A stretch of 64,000 nucleotides of DNA from Gaiellasilicea sp963791905 (GTDB lineage: Bacteria; Actinomycetota; Thermoleophilia; Gaiellales; Gaiellaceae): the NCBI GenBank assembly GCA_963791905.1, contig CAWBTX010000005.1, positions 434,001 to 498,000 on the forward strand, in the 5' to 3' direction. The position numbers were made by a program, and so were the translations under genes. The number at the start of each line of letters is the position of its first letter. Positions within the stretch are counted from its first letter, which is position 1. Positions 47,090-56,325 of this stretch are shown one piece after another. The notes under the pieces are model-generated. The model saw only the letters and a program-made list of their open reading frames with translations. It made no database searches and was not told where the DNA came from.

Positions 47090-48262
47090 GTGTCACAGTC
47101 ATTCCAGGAGCTCGGCGTCAGCGCGCCCGTCACTCGGGCGCTCGCGGCGACCGGCATCACCCATCCCTTCGCAATTCAGGAGCTCGTTCTTCCGGACGCG
47201 CTCGCCGGCCTCGACATCCTCGCCGAGTCGCCGACGGGCTCCGGCAAGACGCTCGCCTTCGGCCTGCCGCTCGTTGAGCGGACGGCCGGGGCGGGCAAGC
47301 GACCAGGCGCGCTCGTCCTGGTGCCGACGCGCGAGCTCGCGCTGCAGGTGGCAGCCGACCTGAGCCCGCTCGCGGCCGCCAACGGCCTGCGCGTGGCAAC
47401 GGTGTACGGCGGCGCGCCGATCGCCGAACAGATCAAGAAGGCGCGCAGCGCGCACGTCCTCGTCGCGACGCCCGGCAGGTTGTTCGACCTGTTGGAGCGG
47501 CGCGCCGTCTCGCTGTCCGACGTGCGCGTCCTCGTCCTGGACGAGGCGGACCGGATGCTCGACATGGGCTTCAAGCCGCAGGTCGACCGCATCCTCCGCA
47601 GCGTGCCGGACAACCGGCAGACGATGCTCTTCTCGGCCACCCTCGGCGGCGGCGTCGCCGAGCTTGCGCGCGCCTACACCGTCACGCCCTCGCACGTCCG
47701 GGCGGAGCTGCCGGCCGATGCGCAGCGTGGCGAGGTCGAGCACTCGTTCGTCGCGGTCACGCCCGAGGACAAGCTCGAGCGCCTCGTCGACCACCTCGGC
47801 GGCGAGCGTGGGCTCGCGCTCGTCTTCGTGCGGACGAAGCACGGCGCCGACAAGCTCGCGCGCAAGCTCGACCGCCAGCACAACATCAAGGCGGTCGCCA
47901 TGCACGGCAACCTCTCGCAGAACCAGCGCGAGCGCGCGTTGGCGCAGTTCGAGTCCGGCCGCGTCTCGACGCTCGTCGCGACCGACGTCGCCGCCCGTGG
48001 CCTCGACGTCGACGACATCACACACGTGATCAACTTCGATCCGCCGCACGGGGACGACGATTACGTCCACCGCGTCGGCCGCACGGGCCGTGCGGGGCGA
48101 AGCGGCACCGGCATCACGCTCGTGCTGCCGGATCAGCGCCGCGATGTCGGCCGGCTGGCCACGCGGCTCGGCCACGGCGAGCAGTTCGTCGCCTCCGGCA
48201 TGTCGGTCGCGACGACGCCCAGGCGGGCCGGTTCGGGCCCGCGCCGGCGCCGGCGGCGCTAA
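47090..48262 (+). CDS. DEAD-box RNA helicase (RhlE/DbpA-like)
   Basis: A 390-residue ATP-dependent RNA helicase core. The Q motif FAIQELVLPDALAG, Walker A SPTGSGKT, VPTRELALQ (Ia), TPGRL (Ib), VLDEADRMLDMGF (II), FSATLGG (III), ATDVAARGLDVD (V) and HRVGRTGRAGR (VI) are all present. A short RRAGSGPRRRRRR tail probably binds RNA. Such helicases act in ribosome assembly or RNA turnover. GTG at 47090 is set by AAGGAG and by alignment of the N-terminus; there is an in-frame ATG at 47036 without a ribosome site. Confidence 0.93.
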   Translation: MSQSFQELGVSAPVTRALAATGITHPFAIQELVLPDALAGLDILAESPTGSGKTLAFGLPLVERTAGAGKRPGALVLVPTRELALQVAADLSPLAAANGLRVATVYGGAPIAEQIKKARSAHVLVATPGRLFDLLERRAVSLSDVRVLVLDEADRMLDMGFKPQVDRILRSVPDNRQTMLFSATLGGGVAELARAYTVTPSHVRAELPADAQRGEVEHSFVAVTPEDKLERLVDHLGGERGLALVFVRTKHGADKLARKLDRQHNIKAVAMHGNLSQNQRERALAQFESGRVSTLVATDVAARGLDVDDITHVINFDPPHGDDDYVHRVGRTGRAGRSGTGITLVLPDQRRDVGRLATRLGHGEQFVASGMSVATTPRRAGSGPRRRRRR

Positions 48263-48316
48263 CGCGCTCCGGCCGGCGTGCTTGAATGCGAGCGTCGCGC
48301 GAACGAAGGGGAGCAG

Positions 48317-48433
48317 ATGAAGGGTGCGCAGAAGCCGAAGAAGCTCGCCAAGAAGGCGCCGCAGAAGTCACTCAAGGAAAAGCGCGCCGAAAAGCGGAAG
48401 GCCGCGAAGCCCGGCTACGGGCTCGACACCTAG
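48317..48433 (+). CDS. Lys-rich microprotein (38 residues)
   Basis: ATG to TAG encodes 38 residues beginning MKGAQKPKKLAKKAPQK, then SLKEKRAEKRKA and ending GYGLDT. Basic short proteins with a K-P-K-K...SLKEKRA pattern occur in many actinobacteria without a known role. AAGGGGAG precedes the start. The stop shares CTAG with the convergent gene at 48430. Confidence 0.62.
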   Translation: MKGAQKPKKLAKKAPQKSLKEKRAEKRKAAKPGYGLDT

Positions 48434-48699
48434 ACGCGCGGCGAATCCGGCGCGGCCGGAGGGTCGTCCGGCCTGAACCAGTCATAGGTGCCGTCGTGCT
48501 CCGTCGCGATGATCCGCAGGCGGCCGGCGTACCGGTCGCACTCGCTCTCGGGGAAGAGTCCCCGCCGTCTGGCCAACACGTGCCAGTCACCCGCCTCCTG
48601 CGACAGTTCGACGGTGAACGCCCTCGCGGTGCAGTCGCGCGCGGCGATCTTCATCGCGGCCTGCGTCGGGAAAGAAAGTCGAAAGAGGCCGGAGATCAA
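48430..48699 (-). CDS. Small hypothetical protein (89 residues)
   Basis: Not recognised. It includes CTARAFTVELSQEAGDWHVLARR and a C-terminal ATEHDGTYDWFRPDDPP. TTG at 48699 is proposed as start because TACTCT lies six bases upstream on the minus strand; ATG at 48654 would give 74 residues. It is convergent with the Lys-rich microprotein gene and divergent from the secreted DUF6351 gene. Confidence 0.5.
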   Translation of the reverse strand: MISGLFRLSFPTQAAMKIAARDCTARAFTVELSQEAGDWHVLARRRGLFPESECDRYAGRLRIIATEHDGTYDWFRPDDPPAAPDSPRV

Positions 48700-48789
48700 G
48701 GGTCCAGAGTACAGGCCCGCGGACCGACTCGCCCGGGAGCCATCTGCGAGATAGTCGCTCCGACAACCCAAGGTCGAAGGGGAGGAACG

Positions 48790-51087
48790 ATGAAACGATT
48801 GGCAGGGGTCACCGCGGCCGCGTGCGCAGCGCTCGTTCTCGCTCCGAGCGCGATGGCGGCCGCGCCGCCGGCGCTCACCATCCGCGTCGTCTCGAGCCCG
48901 CCCGCGTACGTCTCCGGCGACGATGCGCGCATCGAGGTCGCGGTGCGGGACGGCATCTCGCTCGGCGCGGTCAAGGTGACGCGGAACGGCGTCGACGTGA
49001 CGTCCGCGTTCGGGCCGGACCCGGAGGGCAACCACCAGCTCGAAGGCGTCGTCACAGGGCTCCCGCTCGGCGAGAGCACGATCGCGGCCGAAGTCCCCGG
49101 CCTGCCGCGGTCGGAACGCACGCTGAGACTCGTCAACAACCCGATCCAGGGGCCGATCTTCTCCGGCCCGCACCAGAAGGTCTTCCTCTGCGCGACGGCC
49201 GCGAATGCCGCGAGCAACGGGCTGCCGCCGATTCCGCAGTCGCCGACCTGTGCGACCGGAACCGTCGTCTCGTTCATCTATCTCACGACAGGCGGGGCGT
49301 GGCTGCCGTACGACCCGGCCTCGCCGCCGGCGCCGGCGACGATCGCGCAGACGACGACGATGGACGGCAAGACCGTCCCGATGATCGTGCGCTGGGAGCG
49401 CGGCGTGATCAACCGCTTCATGTACTCGATCATGGTGCTCTCGCCCGGCTCGCAGACGACGATGCCGGACCTCGCCGCCTGGAACCAGAAGCTCCTCTAC
49501 AGCTTCTCCGGCGGCGTCGCGATCGGGCACTACCAGGGCACCCCGAGCGTGAACGACATGCGCTACCTGAACGGGCTCCGGATGGGCTACGCCGTCATCT
49601 ACTCGACCGGCACCCGAACGAACACGCACTACAACCTCCAGCTCGGCGGCGAGACCGCGATCATGGTCAAGGACCGCTTCGTGTCGGCCTACGCCGAGCC
49701 GGAGTACACGGTCGGCGTCGGCGGCTCGGGCGGCGCCATCCAGCAGTACGTCTACGGCCAGAACCACGCCGGCCTGCTCGACGCGGGCGTGCCGCAGTAC
49801 TCGTACCCGGACATGGTCACGCAGACGATCCACGTCGGCGACTGCGAGCTGATCGAGCGCTGGTACGACTCGAAGGTGCTCGCCAGCCCGCTCTCGATCT
49901 GGCGGACGTGGGCGAACCGGTCGCTGCTCGAGGGGCTGAACGTCTCCTCGATCATCCCGAACCCGTACGCGGCGTTGATGCCGTACATGCCGACGCCCGG
50001 CTCGACCGAGTGCATCAACGGCTGGCGTGGCCTCTCGCCGCTCGCGCTCAACCCGCACTTCGGCACCGCGCCCGGCTACAACCCGGCCGTCCACGGGCCG
50101 GTCGAGTGGACGCACTGGGGCGACCTCGTGAACATCTACGGCACCGACGAGTCCGGCTTCGCGCGTACGCCGTGGGACAACGTCGGCGTCCAGTACGGGC
50201 TCGCGGCGCTCACGAGCGGCGCGATCACGCCCGACCAGTTCCTCGACGCGAACGCGAACATCGGCTCCTGGAAGGACTCGAAGGACATGGTCCAGGAAGG
50301 CTGCCCGTACATCGCGGCGCTCTGCGCCACGCAGCTGCCCGACGTCTGGAGCGCGCGCAACCAGCGCCTCTCCCCGAACGGCGGCGTGACTCCGGCGCCG
50401 AGGCGTGAGGGCAATCGCGAGGCGCAGCACGCGGCCTACCGGTCGGGGATGGTCTTCCGCGGGGACATCGACATCCCGCTGATCGACTGGCGCCACTACC
50501 TCGAGCCGTTCCTGGACATGCACAACTCGCACCAGTCGTTTGCGTCCCGGCAGCGGCTGCTGAACTTCGACCGCGACGCGTCGAACCAGCTGATCTGGTT
50601 CACGGCGGCACCGCCGCCGGGCTCGCCGGCGCCGCGCTTCGACCAGACGCCGCAGGCGCTGCTCGTCCTCGACCAGTGGCTGGCGAACATCGAGGCGCAC
50701 CCCGAGCGCGGGGTGGCCGGGAACAAGCCGGCTGACGCCGTCGACTCCTGCTTCGCGACGGACGGCTCGCTGCTCGCGCGGGGCGACGGGGTCTGGAACG
50801 GGATCCTGGACGGCGGACCGAAGGGTGCGTGCGCGCAGCAGTTCCCGCCGTTCGCGACCTCGCGGATCGTCGCCGGCGGCCCGATCGAGGGCGGCATCTT
50901 CAAATGCCACCTCCAGCCCGTCGAGACCGCGATCGCGACGGGCGTCTACGGGTCGTGGCAGCCGGATGCCGGCGCCGTGGCGCGCCTGAAGCAGATCTTC
51001 CCGACGGGGGTCTGCGACTACTCGAAGGGCGACGCGGGGATGCCGCCCGAGCTCGTCGGGCCGCCGAGGCGAGGCTCGAACGGGTGA
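48790..51087 (+). CDS. Secreted DUF6351-family protein (alpha/beta-hydrolase-like)
   Basis: A 765-residue exported protein. Residues 1 to about 25 are a Sec signal peptide (MKRLAGVTAAACAALVLAP, cleavage after AMA). An N-terminal beta domain follows, then a large catalytic-looking region in which VGVGGSGGAIQQY places Ser313 in a G-G-S-G-G nucleophile elbow. Several Cys in the mature part would suit disulfides outside the cell. The DUF6351 family has no established reaction; hydrolysis of an ester or polymer is an inference from the elbow. GGGGAGGAAC is a strong ribosome site before the ATG, and a terminator follows. Confidence 0.8.
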   Translation: MKRLAGVTAAACAALVLAPSAMAAAPPALTIRVVSSPPAYVSGDDARIEVAVRDGISLGAVKVTRNGVDVTSAFGPDPEGNHQLEGVVTGLPLGESTIAAEVPGLPRSERTLRLVNNPIQGPIFSGPHQKVFLCATAANAASNGLPPIPQSPTCATGTVVSFIYLTTGGAWLPYDPASPPAPATIAQTTTMDGKTVPMIVRWERGVINRFMYSIMVLSPGSQTTMPDLAAWNQKLLYSFSGGVAIGHYQGTPSVNDMRYLNGLRMGYAVIYSTGTRTNTHYNLQLGGETAIMVKDRFVSAYAEPEYTVGVGGSGGAIQQYVYGQNHAGLLDAGVPQYSYPDMVTQTIHVGDCELIERWYDSKVLASPLSIWRTWANRSLLEGLNVSSIIPNPYAALMPYMPTPGSTECINGWRGLSPLALNPHFGTAPGYNPAVHGPVEWTHWGDLVNIYGTDESGFARTPWDNVGVQYGLAALTSGAITPDQFLDANANIGSWKDSKDMVQEGCPYIAALCATQLPDVWSARNQRLSPNGGVTPAPRREGNREAQHAAYRSGMVFRGDIDIPLIDWRHYLEPFLDMHNSHQSFASRQRLLNFDRDASNQLIWFTAAPPPGSPAPRFDQTPQALLVLDQWLANIEAHPERGVAGNKPADAVDSCFATDGSLLARGDGVWNGILDGGPKGACAQQFPPFATSRIVAGGPIEGGIFKCHLQPVETAIATGVYGSWQPDAGAVARLKQIFPTGVCDYSKGDAGMPPELVGPPRRGSNG

Positions 51088-51098
51088 CCCTCGCAGGG

Positions 51099-51127
51099 GC
51101 GGGTGGGGCGGCGGCGACCCCACCCGC
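51099..51127 (+). terminator. Intrinsic terminator after the DUF6351 gene
   Basis: GCGGGTGGGG (51099-51108) pairs exactly with CCCCACCCGC (51118-51127) across a nine-base loop, 12 bases after the stop codon. A T-containing stretch (TCCTGTTACT) follows. Confidence 0.7.
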
Positions 51128-51208
51128 TCCTGTTACTGCAATACCTACAGTTTTGTTGTGCGTTCGTTAACGGCCTAACCTCAACGGCCGCCGGTCGTAT
51201 CAAGTGTC

Positions 51209-51385
51209 ATGACAGTCGTGCGGCCGGGTGTCTCCAGCCAGTGGTTCGACCCCAACACGGCGCGGCTGTGTCAAAGGCGGGAGGAAGAGAAGCTCGCCGA
51301 GAGGCTTCTCGACCGCGCAAAGGCCGCGCGAGACTGCACCCCATCCGCGTCTCGCGCCGGCCGCCCGCCGGCTCGTTCTCAGTAG
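51209..51385 (+). CDS. Possible small basic protein (58 residues)
   Basis: ATG to TAG encodes 58 residues: MTVVRPGVSSQWFDPNTARL, then a charged helix (REEEKLAERLLDRAKAARD) and a Ser/Pro/Arg-rich tail. No ribosome site and only a poor -10 box precede it, and there is no family match. It is included because the composition is protein-like in one frame and it fills the gap before dnaE. Confidence 0.3.
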   Translation: MTVVRPGVSSQWFDPNTARLCQRREEEKLAERLLDRAKAARDCTPSASRAGRPPARSQ

Positions 51386-51456
51386 AGACAACGCTCGCCG
51401 CGGCCGTCGGACGGCCCGGAGGGGTCGTCAGATCGGCGGAGTAGCATGGCCCTTCC

Positions 51457-54400
51457 GTGAGCGCCCCCTTCGTCCACCTGCACGTCCACAGCGAGTACTC
51501 GATCCTCGACGGGGCGTGCCGGATCCCGGCGCTCGCCGCCCGCGCGGCCGAGTTCGAGATGCCCGCCGTCGCGCTCACCGACCACGGCTCGCTCGCCGGC
51601 GCGGTCGACCTCTACAAGGCGGCCGGGAAGCACGGCGTCAAGCCGATCCTCGGCTGCGAGGTCTACGTCGCCGACGACCGCCGCGCCCGCACGCGCGGCT
51701 ACGCGCACCTGACGCTCCTCGCCGAGACGAACGACGGCTACGCGAACCTGATCAAGCTCTCCTCGCTCGGCTACCTCGAGGGCTACTACACCAAGCCGCG
51801 CGTCGACTGGGAGCTGCTCGAGACCTACGCGCCGGGGCTGATCGCGCTCTCCGGCTGCCTCTCGGGCCGTGTGTGCAAGGCGCTGGAGGAGCACCGGCCC
51901 GCCGACGCACGCGCAGACCTCGACCGGCTCGCGCAGGTCTTCGGACGCGACTCGACCTACGTCGAGCTCCAGAACGCCGGCCTCGACGTGCAGCAGCGCG
52001 TCAACCCGGAGCTCGTCAAGCTCGCGGGCGAGGCAAAGCTGCCGCTCGTCGCCACCGGCGACGTGCACTACCTCACGGCCGAGGACGCGTACTCGCACGA
52101 GGCGCTCCTCTGCATCCAGTCCGGCGACTCGCTCAAGAACCCGGAGCGCTGGCGCTTCGACACCAACGAGTTCTATTTCAAGTCGCCCGACGAGATGGCG
52201 CTCGACTTCCCGGGCCACGAGGACGCCATGCGGCGCACGCTCGAGGTCGCGGAGCGCTGCAACGTCAGCCTCGAGCTCGGCGCCGTCCACCTGCCGCAGT
52301 TCCCGACCCCGGAGGGCCGCGACGCGTTCGACTACCTGCTCGAGCTCTGCGAGAAGGGCCTCGAGCGGCGGTACGACAAGGTGACGGCGGAGCTCCGCGA
52401 GCGGCTCCAGTTCGAGCTGAAGACGATCAAGGAGATGGGCTTCGCGGACTACTTCCTGATCGTCTGGGACTTCATCCACTTCGCCAAGACGCACGGGATC
52501 AGCGTCGGCCCCGGCCGCGGCTCGGCCGCCGGCTCGCTCGCCGCCTACTGCCTGCAGATCACCGACGTCGACCCGATGCGCTACGGCCTCCTCTTCGAGC
52601 GCTTCCTCAACCCGGCCCGCGCCGACCTGCCCGACATGGACATCGACTTCTCCGTCGCCGGCCGCGAGCAGGTGATCAACTACGTCGCCGAGAAGTACGG
52701 GCGCGACCGCGTCGCGCAGATCATCACCTTCGGGACGATGGCCGCCCGCGCCGCCGTCCGCGACGCCGGCCGCGTGCTCGAGATCCCCTACGGCGTCGTC
52801 GACCGGATCGCGAAGCTGATCCCTGAAGGGCCGGGTCAGACGCTCGCGGAGTGCCTCAAGTCCGGCGAGCTGAAGGCTGCGTACGACAGCGACCCCGTCG
52901 CGAAGGAGATCGTCGACCTCGCGAAGCCGCTCGAGGGGCTCGTGCGGCAGGACTCGATCCACGCCGCCGGCGTCGTCATCGGCGCGCAGCCGCTGATCGA
53001 CGTCGTGCCGCTGCAGCAGAAGGGTGCCGACCAGGAAGTGGTGACCCAGGTCTCGATGGGGAACGTCGTCGACCTCGGCCTGCTGAAGATGGACTTCCTC
53101 GGCCTCCGCAACCTCGACGTGATCGACAAGGCGGTCGAGCTCGTCGGCGGCATCGACATCGAGAAGATCCCGCTCGACGACGACAAGACCTACAAGATGC
53201 TGGCCCGCGGCGAGGCGACCGGCGTCTTCCAGTTCGAGTCGTCGGGCATGCGCGAGGCGCTGCGGCAGGTGAAGCCGACGGAGTTCGAGGACCTGATCGC
53301 GCTCGTCGCCCTCTACCGGCCGGGGCCGATGGCCTACATCCCGGTCTACGCACGCCGCAAGCACGGCCAGGAGCCGGTCACCTACCTCGACGAGCGGCTC
53401 CAGCCGCTCACGGGCGACTCGTACGCCATTTGTATTTTCCAGGAGCAGTACATGCAGATCGCCAAGGTGATGGCGGGCTTCTCGCCGGCCGAGGCCGAGA
53501 CGCTGCGGAAGGCGATCGGCAAGAAGATCCACTCGTTGATGGCGTCTCTGAAGGACAAGTTCCTCGAGGGCTGCGCCGAGAACGACGTCACCCCCTCGGT
53601 CGCGCAACAGCTCTGGAAGGACATGGAGCAGTCGCAGGACTACTCCTTCAACAAGGCGCACGCGGCGTGCTACGCGCTCATCTCGTACCGCACCGCCTGG
53701 CTGCGCGCGCACTACCCGTGCGAGTACATGGCCGCGCTGATCTCGTCGGTCATGAACACGAAGGACCGGGTGCCGTTCTACGTCGCCGCGTGCGACGAGC
53801 TCGGGATCGACGTCCTCCCGCCCGACGTCAACTCCTCGCAGACGGACTTCGCCGTCGTGGAGGGCAAGATCCGCTTCGGCCTGAACGCGGTCAAGAGCGT
53901 GGGGGAGACGGCGGCGCGCGCGATCATCGCGGCGCGCGAGGAGGGCGGCGCCTTCGAGTCGATCTGGGACTTCACCGAGCGCGTCGACCCGCAGGTCGTC
54001 AACAAGCGCGCGCTCGAGGCGCTGGTCAAGTGCGGCGCGCTCGACTCGACCGGCGGCACCCGCAAGGGGATGCTGCTGTGCCTCGAGCAGGCGCTCGCGT
54101 GGGGCCAGAAGCACGCGGCCGACCGCCTCGCCGGCCAGGGGTCGATCTTCGACGCTGGGACTTTCGGCGAGGTCGAAAGTCCTAGAGACAGCACCATCCT
54201 GTCGTCCCCCCGGGCGAGTTCGAGAAGGCCGAGCTCCTGCAGCTCGAGAAGGAGACCCTCGGGCTCTACGTCTCCGAGCACCCGCTCCACGCCGTCCGCG
54301 ACCAGCTGCGGCGCAAGACGGACTGCGCGCTGGCGGAGCTCGAGCGCCGGCGCGACGGCGAGGTCGTCACCGTCGGCGGGATCGTCTCGGCCCTCAAGCA

Positions 54401-54845
54401 GCTGACGACCAAGAAGGGCGAGCCGATGGTCTTCCTGACCCTCGACGACCCGACGGGCGGCGGCGAGGTCGTCGTCTTCAACTCGACCTACGCGAACGCG
54501 CGCGACCTCTGTGTGACCGAGCGGATCCTCGTCGTCAAGGGGCGTGTCGACCACAAGCAGCAGGGCGAGACGAAGCTCATCGCGATGGAGGTGACCGCCT
54601 TCGAGGCCGTGCCGGAGCGGACGGAGGTGCGCTTCAAGCTCGACGCGAGGCAGGCGCGGGCGGGGATCGTCAAGGAGCTCGTCGAGCTCGTGCAGGAGTA
54701 CCCGGGCGACTCGCCGGTCTACGTCTCGCTCGAGACCTCCATGGGGCCGAAGACGCTCGCCCTCGGCCCCAAGCACCGGGTCACGATCGACTCGGACTTC
54801 CTCACCGACGCCCGGATGCGGCTCGGCATGGACGCGATCCTCTAG
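51457..54845 (+). CDS. dnaE: DNA polymerase III alpha subunit (one frameshift)
   Basis: The replicative polymerase, about 1129 residues. The PHP domain begins FVHLHVHSEYSILDGA; the polymerase core has VGPGRGSAAGSLAAYCLQITD and catalytic Asp393, Asp395 and Asp397 in PDMDIDF; the fingers, helix-hairpin-helix and OB regions follow. Frame 1 runs to about 54200 (GSIFDAGTFGEVESPRD), where a net one-base loss shifts into GEFEKAELLQLEKETLGLYV and on to the OB fold ending MDAIL. The break is next to a six-C run. Since dnaE is essential and both sides are conserved, sequencing error is likeliest. TAGCAT lies nine bases before the GTG. Confidence 0.93.
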
Positions 54846-55579
54846 GCGGTTCTGCGCCGGAGGGTCGCCGCCCCGGCGGCGAGCGCGACGACGATGAACC
54901 CGAGCACGAGCGCGACGTCGCGTGCGAGCGTGGCGTCGAAGTCGCCGATCTGCGTCGCGCGGGCAAGCGCGTCGTAGGCGTAGGTGAGCGGGAGCACATC
55001 GGAGAGCCACTCGAGCGGCCACGCCATCTTCTCGCGGGCGACGAGCAGGCCGCCGAGCAGGATCTGCGGCAGCACCACGGCCGGCATGAACTGAACCGCC
55101 TGGAACTCCGACGTCGCGAACGCGCTCATGAAGAGGCCGAGCGCCATCCCGAGCAGCGCGTTCGCGATCGCCAGCACGAAGACGAGCCAGACCGGCCCCG
55201 CCGTGTCGAGCCCGAGCAGGCCGAACGCGGTCGCCGACGTCAGCAGAGCCTGCACGGCCGCGACGGCGGCGAACGCGAGGGCGTAGCCGAACAGGAGGTC
55301 CGCCTTCGCGAGCGGCATCGACATCAGCCGCTCGAGCGTGCCCGACGTCCGCTCGCGCAGCATCGCGATCGAGGTGACGAGGAACATCGTCACGAACGGG
55401 AAGAGGCCGACCATCGGCCCGCCGAGGCGGTCGAACGTGCCGGGCGCCTCGTCGAAGACGTAGCGGAAGATGATCAGGAGGACCGGCGGGACGACGAGCA
55501 CGAGCCCGAGCGTCCGGTGGTCGTGGACGAGCTGCCGTAGGACGCGCTCGGCCGTTGCGAGTGTGATGCGAGCGTTCAT
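54842..55579 (-). CDS. ABC-2-type transporter permease
   Basis: A 245-residue ABC-2 permease with six membrane segments. The N-terminal HDHRTLGLVLVVPPVLLIIF segment and the MLRERTSGTLERLMSMPLAK loop are typical of drug or lipid exporters. It pairs with the ATPase encoded upstream, with overlapping stop and start (ATGA). The stop shares CTAG with dnaE. Confidence 0.9.
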   Translation of the reverse strand: MNARITLATAERVLRQLVHDHRTLGLVLVVPPVLLIIFRYVFDEAPGTFDRLGGPMVGLFPFVTMFLVTSIAMLRERTSGTLERLMSMPLAKADLLFGYALAFAAVAAVQALLTSATAFGLLGLDTAGPVWLVFVLAIANALLGMALGLFMSAFATSEFQAVQFMPAVVLPQILLGGLLVAREKMAWPLEWLSDVLPLTYAYDALARATQIGDFDATLARDVALVLGFIVVALAAGAATLRRRTA

Positions 55580-56289
55580 GCTGCCTCCGCAAGGGTGAGA
55601 AAGGCGCTCTCGAGGTCGTCGGCGCCTGCTCGGATGAGAAGCTCGCGCGGCGGTGCCGAAGCGACGAGGCGGCCGTCGCGCATGAGGATCAGGTCGTCGG
55701 TCCGCTCCGCCTCGTCCATCACGTGGCTCGAGACGAGGAGCGTCGTCCCGGCGTCCGCGAGCCGGCGGAACGTCGACCAGAGGTCGCGCCGGAGCACGGG
55801 GTCGAGGCCGACCGTCGGCTCGTCGAGCACGAGCAGCTCCGGCTCGCCGAGGAGTGCGGTCGCGAGCGAGACGCGGTTGCGCTCGCCGCCGGAGAGGGTG
55901 CCGACGAGCTGCTCGGCCTGGTCGCCGAGGTCGACGATCTCGATCGCGGCGTCGATCCGCGAGGCGCCGACGCCGAGCACCCGTGCGAAGTAGCGCAGGT
56001 TCTCGCGGACGCTGAGGTCGGTGTAGACGGACGGGGCCTGGGTGACGTAGCCGACGCGCCGGCGCAGCTCGGGGGAGCCCGCCGGGAGGCCGAGGACGGT
56101 GACGGAGCCGGACTCGACGATCTGGACGCCGACGATCGCACGCATCAGCGTCGACTTGCCGGAGCCGCTCGGGCCGAGGAGGCCGGTGATGACGCCGGCC
56201 CGGACGTCGAGGTCGAGGCCGGGGAGGATCGGCTTGCCGCCGCGGCGGACATGCAGATCCCGGACTGTGATCGCTGTGTTATTCTTCAT
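55576..56289 (-). CDS. ABC transporter ATP-binding protein
   Basis: A 237-residue ATPase. Walker A is GPSGSGKST near 36-44, the signature LSGGERNRVSLA lies near 130-141, and Walker B is LLVLDEPTVGLDP. It energises the ABC-2 permease encoded next to it. Transcription starts from TTGCAT-N17-TAGAAT, whose -10 is seven bases before the ATG, so the mRNA is leaderless. A TetR-family gene diverges from the same short region and probably represses this exporter. Confidence 0.92.
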   Translation of the reverse strand: MKNNTAITVRDLHVRRGGKPILPGLDLDVRAGVITGLLGPSGSGKSTLMRAIVGVQIVESGSVTVLGLPAGSPELRRRVGYVTQAPSVYTDLSVRENLRYFARVLGVGASRIDAAIEIVDLGDQAEQLVGTLSGGERNRVSLATALLGEPELLVLDEPTVGLDPVLRRDLWSTFRRLADAGTTLLVSSHVMDEAERTDDLILMRDGRLVASAPPRELLIRAGADDLESAFLTLAEAA

Positions 56290-56325
56290 GCGATGAATTC
56301 TACACGTGATGAATTACCAATGCAA
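56280..56325. promoter_or_regulatory. Overlapping divergent promoters with operator-like repeats
   Basis: The exporter promoter on the minus strand is TTGCAT (56320-56325), 17 bases, TAGAAT (56297-56302). The regulator's -10 box on the plus strand is TATTCT (56280-56285). Two direct copies of GATGAATT (56292-56299 and 56308-56315, 16 bases apart) cover the exporter -10 and spacer. The region is AT-rich against a very GC-rich background. TetR binding here is inferred. Confidence 0.65.

Noticed and set aside
51379..54114. About 900-codon minus-strand open frame opposite dnaE
   Set aside because: Shadow of dnaE; composition is low-complexity Arg/Leu/Asp/Val and there is no recognisable domain.
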